Shown here: piece after piece, positions 46,042 to 53,436 of the stretch
Layout: every line of letters begins with the position of its first letter
How positions within the stretch are numbered: the stretch's first letter is position 1
Source of the DNA: Desulfuromonas sp.
GTDB lineage: Bacteria > Desulfobacterota > Desulfuromonadia > Desulfuromonadales > BM501
Length of the DNA: 53,436 bases
Direction of reading: 5' to 3'
NCBI RefSeq assembly: GCF_002868845.1
Contig: NZ_PKUB01000052.1
Coordinates: 1 to 53,436, forward strand
The notes under the pieces: generated by a model
The model's input: only the letters and a program-made list of their open reading frames with translations
Told to the model about the DNA's origin: nothing
Databases searched by the model: none
Position numbers and translations under genes: made by a program

Positions 46042-47130
46042 ATGGCCATGTCCACGGAGAAGAAGGTGGGTCTCTTTTTTCTGCTGGCCCTGGTGGCCTT
46101 GGGGGCCGTTATCGAGCTGGTGGAGGACTGGAGTCCCTTCGAGGATCAAACCCCTTACTTGACCTATTTCGATTCAGGGGTGGGGATCAAGGTCGGAGAC
46201 CCGGTGCTGGTGGCCGGCGTCGATGTCGGCAAGGTCGAATCGGTCGCCATCGAAAAGGGGAAGGTTCGAATAGATTTCTACGTCGTGGAAGGGACCGATA
46301 TCCGGGAAGATTCGATCGCTTCCATCCGCAAGGCCAATCTGCTCGGAGGTCAGTTCCTCGGCATCGATTTCGACAACCCCGAATCCCCTCCGCTCCCCCC
46401 GGGGAAGGCCCTTCGGTCTCGGCCCACCACCAATATCGATCAGCTCATCAACAATATCGACCGCAACCAAGAGCGCCTCATGGGCAACCTGGGCGATTTC
46501 CTGGAGGAGAGCAAGGAAACCTTCACCGATGCGGTGCGGCAGCTCGAGAGCGTCGTGCGCAAGATCGATCAGGGGGAGGGGAGCCTCGGCCGGATGGTCA
46601 ACGATCCGGCCCTTTATGACGACCTGCACCTCGCCGTGGGGTCCCTCAAGACCTTTCTCGACCGCTTGGAGAACGGAGAGGGGAGCTTGGGGCGCCTTCT
46701 GAAGGACCCGACCCTTTACGACGAGGCGTCCGCGACCCTCGTCAACCTCCGGGAGATTTCCGACCGGATGAAAAAAGGCGAGGGCACAATCGGGCGCCTT
46801 CTTGTCGAAGACGATCTCTACGTTCAGACCGGGGACGCCATGGCCGAAATCCGCGAACTCGCGGTAAAGGTCAACGAGGGCAAAGGCACCCTGGGCAAGC
46901 TGGTCAACGAGGACGGGCTCTATGACGACGCCAGTGCCGCCATGCAGAAGGTGAACAGCATTGCCGGCAAGATCGACGAAGGGCAGGGCACCCTGGGCAA
47001 GCTGGTCAACGAGGACGGGCTCTACCGGGACGCAAAAACTACCATCAACAAGGTCGAGAAGACGGTCGATGGTCTCAGTGACTCCGGACCCCTGCAGGCC
47101 CTCGGGGTCGCCGTGGGGACCCTTTTCTAG
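46042..47130 (+). CDS. mlaD: MlaD-family MCE lipid-transfer protein with C-terminal repeats
   Basis: The periplasmic MCE subunit, anchored by an N-terminal helix (KKVGLFFLLALVALGAVIEL). An MCE domain (about 38-120) contains GVGIKVGDPVLVAGVDVGKV and NLLGGQFLGIDF. The C-terminal half carries five copies of a repeat reading roughly [EKQ]G-[ST]-[LI]-G-[RK]-[LM]-[VL]...LY, separated by helical segments. Others have linked such helical tails to oligomer assembly. The ATG follows GGGAGAGGAC, one base after the mlaF stop. It probably ends the operon; the next gene is convergent. Confidence 0.93.
   Translation: MAMSTEKKVGLFFLLALVALGAVIELVEDWSPFEDQTPYLTYFDSGVGIKVGDPVLVAGVDVGKVESVAIEKGKVRIDFYVVEGTDIREDSIASIRKANLLGGQFLGIDFDNPESPPLPPGKALRSRPTTNIDQLINNIDRNQERLMGNLGDFLEESKETFTDAVRQLESVVRKIDQGEGSLGRMVNDPALYDDLHLAVGSLKTFLDRLENGEGSLGRLLKDPTLYDEASATLVNLREISDRMKKGEGTIGRLLVEDDLYVQTGDAMAEIRELAVKVNEGKGTLGKLVNEDGLYDDASAAMQKVNSIAGKIDEGQGTLGKLVNEDGLYRDAKTTINKVEKTVDGLSDSGPLQALGVAVGTLF
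46885..47024 (+). repeat. Direct repeat of 38 nt within mlaD
   Basis: Bases 46885-46922 and 46987-47024 are identical over 38 nt, with a 102-nt (34-codon) period. They encode the last two copies of the GTLGKLVNEDGLY repeat. This near-perfect identity suggests recent duplication, while earlier copies in the gene have diverged. Confidence 0.85.
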
Positions 47131-47217
47131 CCGCAGGACGATATCGGAATAAAGTACCGGTTTCCGAGAGGGGATCGGTCCTTTTTTGTCTGGCAATCGT
47201 TATTAGTTCCGGCAGGG

Positions 47218-48111
47218 TCACAGAAGGAGGTAGAGCAGTATCGTCAGGGAGACAGTACTGGCCAGAGTGGTGACCAGAATGGAACTGGCGACGAGGTCGG
47301 GGCGGGTGCCGAAGCGCAGGGAGTAAAGGAGGGGCAGGACCGCCGAGGGCGTGCTCGTCTGGAGAATGATCACGCCCTTGGCCATGCCCTGGATGCCGAG
47401 GGCCCTGGTCAACAACCATGCAACGAGGGGCGCGAGGGCCAGTCTTAGCAACGTGGCAAGGGACAGAAACCCCGGGGTGTTCTGAAAGCGGGTGCGGGCC
47501 AATTGCATGCCGAGAAGGACCAGCATGACCGGGATGGCCGCCTGTCCGAGAAGATCGACCGGCTGAAGGAGGAAACGGGGAAGGTCGATAGCCGTTCCCT
47601 TCAATAGCAGAGCCAGGACGACTGCATGGAAAATGGGGATTTTGAATGCATTGGAGAGGGCCTTGCCCAGGGGGGCCTTTCCCCCCTGGGCGATGACAAT
47701 GGCCAAGGTCCCCAGAGGAATAGTGAAAAAGACAAAGGTCAGGATGGAGATTTCAAGGCCGCTCTCCCCGTAGGCGAAGTAGGCCAGTGGCAGGCCGAAG
47801 TTGCCGCAGTTCATGACAACCGTCGACAGGGACAGGGCCCCTGCGGTCTCCCCGGTAAACCGGAAAAGCCGGGCCAGGACGACGGAGACGGCCCAAAGAA
47901 TGGCGGTGTACAAAAGCATGAAGAGAAAGAGTCGGCCGGCAAGGCCGGAGTGGAGTTCCTGTTTCATGAGGGCGGAAAAGACCAGGGCCGGCGAGAAGAG
48001 AAAGAGGGAGACCTGGGTAAGGGTACGGAAATCGAGACGGGAGAATTTCTCCAGGGCGAACCCGGCAAGGATGATGAGAAAAACCGGCAAAATGATCTGG
48101 ATGAACAACAT
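47218..48111 (-). CDS. AEC (auxin efflux carrier)-family permease
   Basis: This 297-residue inner-membrane protein has about ten hydrophobic segments. AEC family hallmarks are FLIILAGFALEKF near the start, MNCGNFGLPLAYFAYG (about 99-114) and TSTPSAVLPLLYSLRF (near 255-270). Bacterial members move malate or other carboxylates, or are uncharacterised; auxin is only the plant substrate. The start is placed at 48111 with GAGGTG upstream. A longer frame to 49092 only mirrors the opposite gene. It is convergent with mlaD. Confidence 0.9.
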   Translation of the reverse strand: MLFIQIILPVFLIILAGFALEKFSRLDFRTLTQVSLFLFSPALVFSALMKQELHSGLAGRLFLFMLLYTAILWAVSVVLARLFRFTGETAGALSLSTVVMNCGNFGLPLAYFAYGESGLEISILTFVFFTIPLGTLAIVIAQGGKAPLGKALSNAFKIPIFHAVVLALLLKGTAIDLPRFLLQPVDLLGQAAIPVMLVLLGMQLARTRFQNTPGFLSLATLLRLALAPLVAWLLTRALGIQGMAKGVIILQTSTPSAVLPLLYSLRFGTRPDLVASSILVTTLASTVSLTILLYLLL

Positions 48112-48140
48112 GGAGACACCTCGGCGCGGGGCAATGACCG

Positions 48141-48225
48141 AACCTACCATGGACGGTAACCTGCTGCAAAGCGCTTCGCCCTTCGATGAGCGATTTGTTG
48201 AAGGGCGGTAAAAAGTTGGTAGGTT
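48141..48225. other. Candidate structured RNA in a divergent intergenic region
   Basis: An outer 9-bp pairing (AACCTACCA 48141-48149 with TGGTAGGTT 48217-48225) encloses an inner 8-bp pairing (CGCCCTTC 48177-48184 with GAAGGGCG 48200-48207). It lies between the divergent AEC permease and GerMN lipoprotein genes and could be a leader RNA for either. I do not recognise a known riboswitch class. The element explains most of the 207-bp gap. Confidence 0.4.
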
Positions 48226-48318
48226 TAAGGAGGCAGGTCGCCCGGCCTTCGAGGAGTTTCGGGACGGGGAGATGGGGTTGCCGGGAGACTGGGGATCCTC
48301 TGGAAGAAAGACATTGCA

Positions 48319-49218
48319 ATGAGAGATGCGACTCTGAAGAAAATCCCCGTCCCGTTTTGGGTCTTGCTCGCTGTCGCTTTCCTGATTGCCGCAGGGGCTT
48401 GCAGGGGGCGGGACTCTCAGCCGAGCGGGGAGGAAGTCAGGGTTTCGTCTTCGACCGCCTACGAGAAGCACTTCGGGTCCCCGCCGACGGCGGAGAAGGG
48501 GAGGTGCTACGCCCTGGTCGGTTATCTTCCGACCCGGGATGAACCGGCCAGGGTCAGGCCTTTTCCATTGTTTCTCTTCACCGACCAAAACCAGATCTCC
48601 CTCCTCGTGGAACGCCTGCTGGAGGAAAACGGATCGAACCTTGACCGGCTCGGCCTGACAAACCCTTTTCCCCGCGGGACGTTCCTGAAGGGCCTTCATC
48701 GGGATGGTGGCGCGGTGACCCTTCACCTCGGCAATGCGGGGGACGCCCCCCAGGTTCGGTTGGGGAAAGGGGCCCTGGAGGCGCTGGGCCACAGCCTGCT
48801 CCAGTTTCCAGGGGTGGCCCGGGTCGATGTCCACTTTGCGGGGCGAAAGGCGGGGCGTTTTCCGCCCTCTCCGGAGGGGAACGAAACCCTGTCCGTATTG
48901 CCTCCTGAAGATCCCCTCCTTCTCGGGGCGGTCGGTTTCTGGGAATCGGAGCAAAGGGGTGCCGAGGAGGTTGCGCTCCATTTTGATCGCCCCGTTCGCG
49001 TCGAACAATTGAAGGTAGAGGATGCCGAAACCGGAGAGGTCCTGACAGGGGAGTACTTCCAGTCCATTTTCAATATGGCGGTGATTATCCACCCCGAAAA
49101 ACCCGGTTCCATCCAGGAGGGGATGCCCCTGAAAATCTATTGGCAGGTCTCCGACGGCAAGGATCGTATGGGAACCGGGAGCGAAATTATCACCCTCGGC
49201 AGGGGTGAACGGCCCTAA
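48319..49218 (+). CDS. GerMN-domain lipoprotein
   Basis: This 299-residue predicted lipoprotein has a signal helix (VPFWVLLAVAFLIAA) and a lipobox cysteine in AGAC. The central region (about 75-185) resembles the GerMN domain, with FPLFLFTDQNQISLLVERLL, PFPRGTFLKGLHRDGGAVTLHL and LLQFPGVARVDVHF. The C-terminal 90 residues look like an Ig-type beta domain (ALHFDRPVRVEQLKVEDAETGEVL). GerMN proteins occur far outside sporeformers; the function here is unknown. The ribosome-binding site is weak. Confidence 0.75.
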   Translation: MRDATLKKIPVPFWVLLAVAFLIAAGACRGRDSQPSGEEVRVSSSTAYEKHFGSPPTAEKGRCYALVGYLPTRDEPARVRPFPLFLFTDQNQISLLVERLLEENGSNLDRLGLTNPFPRGTFLKGLHRDGGAVTLHLGNAGDAPQVRLGKGALEALGHSLLQFPGVARVDVHFAGRKAGRFPPSPEGNETLSVLPPEDPLLLGAVGFWESEQRGAEEVALHFDRPVRVEQLKVEDAETGEVLTGEYFQSIFNMAVIIHPEKPGSIQEGMPLKIYWQVSDGKDRMGTGSEIITLGRGERP

Positions 49219-49254
49219 GTGCTGATTTTCTTTGCCTTCGGAGTCATATTCTCG

Positions 49255-49283
49255 TTGACAAGGGCTCGAAAAGCTTGATTAAA
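49255..49283 (+). promoter_or_regulatory. Promoter of the aminotransferase gene
   Basis: TTGACA (49255-49260) and ATTAAA (49278-49283) have a 17-bp spacer. The leader to the ATG is about 65 nt. Confidence 0.6.
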
Positions 49284-49357
49284 TACGAACCCGGCGCCGG
49301 AAGGCGCCTTGCAGGAGCGCCATCCTTGCTAATCTCAAATGTTCCGGGAGGACATCA

Positions 49358-50662
49358 ATGAATCCACTGGCCCAAGAACTGAACGACCAACTCGCCCAGC
49401 ACAGCCCCCATGTTCTGGAAATGCTTTCCGACCTGGGAAAAAATCTGTTTTTCCCCAAGGGCATTCTGACCCAGTCTGCTGAAGCCAAAGAGAAGGCCCA
49501 TAAATTCAATGCCACCATCGGCATCGCCACCGAAAAGGGCGGCCCGATGTTCCTGCAGTGCATTCAGGACAAACTCTCGGCCTTCGACCCGAAGGACATC
49601 TACCCCTATGCCCCCCCTGCCGGCAAGCCCGAGCTCCGCTCCCTGTGGCGGGAAAAGATGCTCTCCGAGAACCCGAGCCTGAGGGGGAAACATTTTTCCA
49701 ACCCCATCGTCACCAACGCCCTGACCCACGGGCTGTCGGTCGTCGCCGACATGTTCGTCGACCGGGGCGACCACCTTGTCTGCCCCGACATGATGTGGGG
49801 GAACTACAATCTCACCTTTGGCGTCTGTTCCGGGGCGATCGTCAAGAAGTTCCCGACCTTCACCGTCACCGGCGGCTATGACATCGACGCCTTCAAGGCG
49901 GTGCTGCAGAACACCGCCGCCGAAAAGGGCAAGGCCATCGTCCTGCTCAACTTCCCCAACAACCCGAGCGGCTACACCCCCACCGTCGCCGAAGGGTACG
50001 CCATCGTCGCAGCGATCAAGGAGGTCGCCGAGGGCGGATGCAACATCGTCGCCGTCACCGACGACGCCTACTTCGGCCTCTTCTACGAGGATTCGATGAA
50101 GGAATCCCTCTACGGCAAACTCGCCAACCTCCACCCACGAATCCTCACGGTGAAGCTCGACGGTGCGACAAAAGAAGAGTTCGTATGGGGTTTCCGCACC
50201 GGTTTCATCACCTTCGCCGATGGCAACGACTACGAGAACGAACCGGTGATCACCGCCCTCGAGAAGAAGACCATGGGGGTCATCCGGGCTCGGATCTCCA
50301 ACTGCCCGCATCCCTCCCAGACCTTTGTCATCGAGGCGCTGCGCTCCCCCGACTTCCTTCAGCAGAAGGCTGAGAAGTTCGAGGTCATGAAGGGACGGGC
50401 CCTGGCGACGAAGCGGGTCCTCGACTCCGGGAAATTAGATGAGGCCTGGGATTACTACCCCTTCAACTCCGGCTATTTCATGTGCCTGAAGTTGAAGACG
50501 GTAGATGCGGAGAAACTGCGGGTCCACCTCCTCGACAAGTACGGGGTCGGTGGCATCTCCATCGGCAAGACAGATCTGAGAATCGCCTTTTCCTGCATTG
50601 CCGAAGAGGACATCCCCGAACTCTTCGATATCATCTACCAGGCGGTCCAGGACCTGTCCTGA
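49358..50662 (+). CDS. Class I/II PLP-dependent aminotransferase
   Basis: This 434-residue fold-type I enzyme shows NFPNNPSG (about 196-203, the PLP-contacting Asn), VTDDAYFGLFYED (Asp/Tyr contacts near 232) and the likely Schiff-base Lys in LDGATKEEFVWGFRTGF (near 270). The spacing is that of aspartate-aminotransferase-like enzymes. The unusual start (LDGATKEE in place of SKxxG..) makes the substrate uncertain. It is a monocistronic unit between its own promoter and a strong terminator. Confidence 0.88.
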   Translation: MNPLAQELNDQLAQHSPHVLEMLSDLGKNLFFPKGILTQSAEAKEKAHKFNATIGIATEKGGPMFLQCIQDKLSAFDPKDIYPYAPPAGKPELRSLWREKMLSENPSLRGKHFSNPIVTNALTHGLSVVADMFVDRGDHLVCPDMMWGNYNLTFGVCSGAIVKKFPTFTVTGGYDIDAFKAVLQNTAAEKGKAIVLLNFPNNPSGYTPTVAEGYAIVAAIKEVAEGGCNIVAVTDDAYFGLFYEDSMKESLYGKLANLHPRILTVKLDGATKEEFVWGFRTGFITFADGNDYENEPVITALEKKTMGVIRARISNCPHPSQTFVIEALRSPDFLQQKAEKFEVMKGRALATKRVLDSGKLDEAWDYYPFNSGYFMCLKLKTVDAEKLRVHLLDKYGVGGISIGKTDLRIAFSCIAEEDIPELFDIIYQAVQDLS

Positions 50663-50673
50663 CCCTTCCGACA

Positions 50674-50705
50674 AACGGGGCCCCATGCGGGCCCCGTTCC
50701 TTTTT
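50674..50705 (+). terminator. Terminator after the aminotransferase
   Basis: AACGGGGCCC/GGGCCCCGTT with a 5-nt loop and CCTTTTT tail. Confidence 0.9.
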
Positions 50706-50725
50706 CAAGCCAGGGGATCGCGCCC

Positions 50726-52146
<1,421 letters not shown>

Positions 52147-52158
52147 TTTAAATACTCG

Positions 52159-52193
52159 AGCCCTAATTCCGTTCCGGGACATTAGGGCTTTTG
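52159..52193 (+). terminator. Terminator after tRNA-Gly
   Basis: AGCCCTAAT (52159-52167) pairs with ATTAGGGCT (52181-52189) and is followed by TTTG. A small inner CCG/CGG pairing may extend the stem. Confidence 0.8.
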
Positions 52194-52273
52194 TTTGTCT
52201 CCCGGGTCGAGAGGGGCCCTTGGAATACCCCGGCTTTCCAGGTACTCTGTAAGAAATGCCCCATGGAGAGGCG

Positions 52274-52459
52274 ATGACCGAAAAGATCGAAATTTTCAAA
52301 GTGCGCTGCCCCCGCTGCGGCAAGCACAAAACCTGGAAAGGGAATCCCCACCGGCCCTTCTGCTCTGAACAATGCAAAATGATCGACCTCGGACGCTGGG
52401 CCGATGGCGACTACCGCATTGCCGGAGAGAAAGCGGAACCGAAGGACCCGGAGGATTAA
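52274..52459 (+). CDS. yacG: DNA gyrase inhibitor YacG-like zinc protein
   Basis: A 61-residue protein of the YacG/DUF329 family, which in E. coli binds and inhibits GyrB. The CPRCGK...[23 protein letters not shown] pattern contains the CxxC and CxxxC zinc ligands and the family signature FCS..C..IDLG.W. I choose the ATG preceded by GGAGAGG rather than the one at 52256. It precedes queD by 11 bp. Confidence 0.9.
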   Translation: MTEKIEIFKVRCPRCGKHKTWKGNPHRPFCSEQCKMIDLGRWADGDYRIAGEKAEPKDPED

Positions 52460-52470
52460 GGGAGAGGACG

Positions 52471-52842
52471 ATGTACCATCTGACCATTCACTCGCATTTC
52501 GCTGCCGCACACAACCTGAACAATTACCAGGGGGAGTGCGAAAACCTGCATGGCCACAACTGGAAGGTGGAGGTTACCGTCGGGGCACGGGAACTGGACA
52601 AGGCAGGGCTCGGCATCGATTTCAAGGTCCTCAAGCAGGAGACCAAGGACATCCTCAACGACCTTGACCACAAATACCTGAACGAACTGCCCCCCTTCAC
52701 GGAGACCAGCCCCTCCTCGGAGAACATTGCCCGGCACCTCTTTCAGAGGCTTTCGGAGCGCCTCAACAACGACAACGTCCGGGTGGAAAAGGTCAACGTC
52801 TGGGAATCCGATTATGCCTGTGCCAGTTACACCGAAGACTGA
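52471..52842 (+). CDS. queD: 6-carboxy-5,6,7,8-tetrahydropterin synthase
   Basis: QueD makes the second intermediate of the queuosine/7-deazaguanine pathway. The 123-residue protein carries the zinc histidines and catalytic Cys in HSHFAAAHNL and GECENLHGHNW, and DLDHKYLN and SSENIARHLF further on. The ATG is preceded by GGGAGAGGA; a longer in-frame start at 52372 would overlap yacG. It overlaps queE by 29 bp. Confidence 0.95.
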   Translation: MYHLTIHSHFAAAHNLNNYQGECENLHGHNWKVEVTVGARELDKAGLGIDFKVLKQETKDILNDLDHKYLNELPPFTETSPSSENIARHLFQRLSERLNNDNVRVEKVNVWESDYACASYTED

Positions 52843-53436
52843 GGCGCAACTCCTGGAGGTCTTCTCCTCCATCCAGGGCGAGGGGCTGCTGATCGGGTGC
52901 CTGCAGATATTCCTCCGTTTTGCCCTGTGCAACCTCGATTGCAGCTACTGCGACACCCCCTTCGCCCCTGCGGATGACTGCCGCATCGAGGACGCCCCCG
53001 GTTCGGGGCAGTTCCGCACCCTTCCCAACCCCGTCTCCCTGGAGACCCTCACCAACATCCTCTCCGCGTGGTGCGGTAAAATTCCCGGGCTCCACCACTC
53101 CATCAGCCTTACCGGCGGCGAACCGCTGGTGCAGTTGTCTTCGCTCCTCGACTGGGTGCCCGCCCTGGCGGAGATTCTTCCTTTGCACCTGGAGACGAAC
53201 GGCACCCTGCCGGATGCGCTCGAGCCCCTCCTGCCGCATCTCGAATGGATCTCCATGGACATCAAACTCGCATCCATGAGCGGAACGCCCACCCCTTGGC
53301 AGGCTCATTCCAATTTCCTGGCCCTCGCCCGCGACCGGAACTGCCTCGTCAAGGTCGTGGTCGGCGAGGAGACCGCCCCCCGGGAGGTGGAAAACGCCGC
53401 GCGCATGGTTCACGAGGTCGGCCCCGATGTCCCTCT
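52814..53436 (+). CDS. queE: 7-carboxy-7-deazaguanine synthase (partial, runs off the window)
   Basis: QueE is the radical SAM enzyme that follows QueD. The frame opens inside the 3' end of queD and stays open to the window end (207 codons). FSSIQGEG near residue 16, the radical-SAM cysteines in C-x3-C-x2-C form (CNLDCSYCD) and SLTGGEPLVQ are clear. No QueC or QueF is seen in the window. The C-terminus is missing because the sequence ends. Confidence 0.93.
   Translation, partial: MPVPVTPKTEAQLLEVFSSIQGEGLLIGCLQIFLRFALCNLDCSYCDTPFAPADDCRIEDAPGSGQFRTLPNPVSLETLTNILSAWCGKIPGLHHSISLTGGEPLVQLSSLLDWVPALAEILPLHLETNGTLPDALEPLLPHLEWISMDIKLASMSGTPTPWQAHSNFLALARDRNCLVKVVVGEETAPREVENAARMVHEVGPDVP

Noticed and set aside
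47218-49092. 624-codon minus-strand ORF for the AEC permease
   Set aside because: The upstream half is antisense to the GerMN lipoprotein gene and low-complexity; the membrane protein starts cleanly at 48111.

Overview
The window looks like a chromosomal segment of a Desulfuromonadales-type deltaproteobacterium (Geobacter, Desulfuromonas or Pelobacter relatives). This is inferred from the high GC content, strong Shine-Dalgarno sequences, frequent TTG/GTG starts and gene order: yceD-rpmF-plsX-fabHDG-acpP, then fabF-rpiB-glyA-dCMP deaminase-nrdR-ribDE-ribBA-ribH-nusB, then thrS-infC-rpmI-rplT-pheST-ihfA-merR, then surE-pcm-dedA-nlpD-rpoS. I saw no phage, insertion sequence or CRISPR array. Almost every base belongs to a plausible gene or a short leader or terminator.

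Layout. 1-1.3 kb: an inverted repeat with DnaA-box-like 9-mers, then mazG on the minus strand. 1.3-8.1 kb: type II fatty acid synthesis led by yceD-rpmF, ending with fabF-rpiB. 8.2-16.3 kb: one-carbon, deoxynucleotide and riboflavin genes, nusB, a stand-alone M17 N-domain protein and hom. 16.3-24.0 kb: tRNA-Val and the thrS-infC-rpmI-rplT-pheST-ihfA-merR translation cluster, with an AUA start on infC and tandem hairpins before pheS. 24-28.6 kb: surE-pcm-dedA-nlpD-rpoS and apt. 28.7-35.0 kb: tRNA-Arg and an AddB/AddA-like helicase-nuclease pair. 35.0-39.5 kb: a small minus-strand AhpD/CMD-like selenoprotein, a 74-residue orphan, tRNA-Cys, a TauE/SafE permease, a Memo-family protein, gltX, tRNA-Gln and tRNA-Glu. 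39.6-47.1 kb: an accessory block with a histone-deacetylase-like gene and its neighbour (each with one in-frame stop), a TPR protein, a tiny membrane protein, a Trp/Pro/Phe-rich repeat protein and mlaE-mlaF-mlaD. 47.2-53.4 kb: an AEC permease, a GerMN lipoprotein, an aminotransferase, a CCA-adding enzyme whose 3' end overlaps a tRNA-Gly, then yacG, queD and the start of queE.

The most notable signals are these. First, an 85-residue CMD/AhpD-like protein has TGA inside a CPD-U motif, followed by a 6-bp hairpin with a GGUC loop. This is a textbook bacterial Sec codon plus SECIS, in a gene that stop-to-stop ORF calling misses. Second, three other genes are intact apart from single in-frame stops: TGA in fabD, TAG in the deacetylase and TAA in its neighbour. 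They could be recoding, recent decay or sequence errors. Third, a consensus promoter and tRNA-Gly are embedded in the 3' end of the CCA-adding enzyme gene. Fourth, an exported protein built of about 20 aromatic-Pro repeats sits directly upstream of mlaEFD. Fifth, there are non-standard starts and hairpins in the infC-pheST operon, and a tRNA-Cys with G at T-loop position 55.
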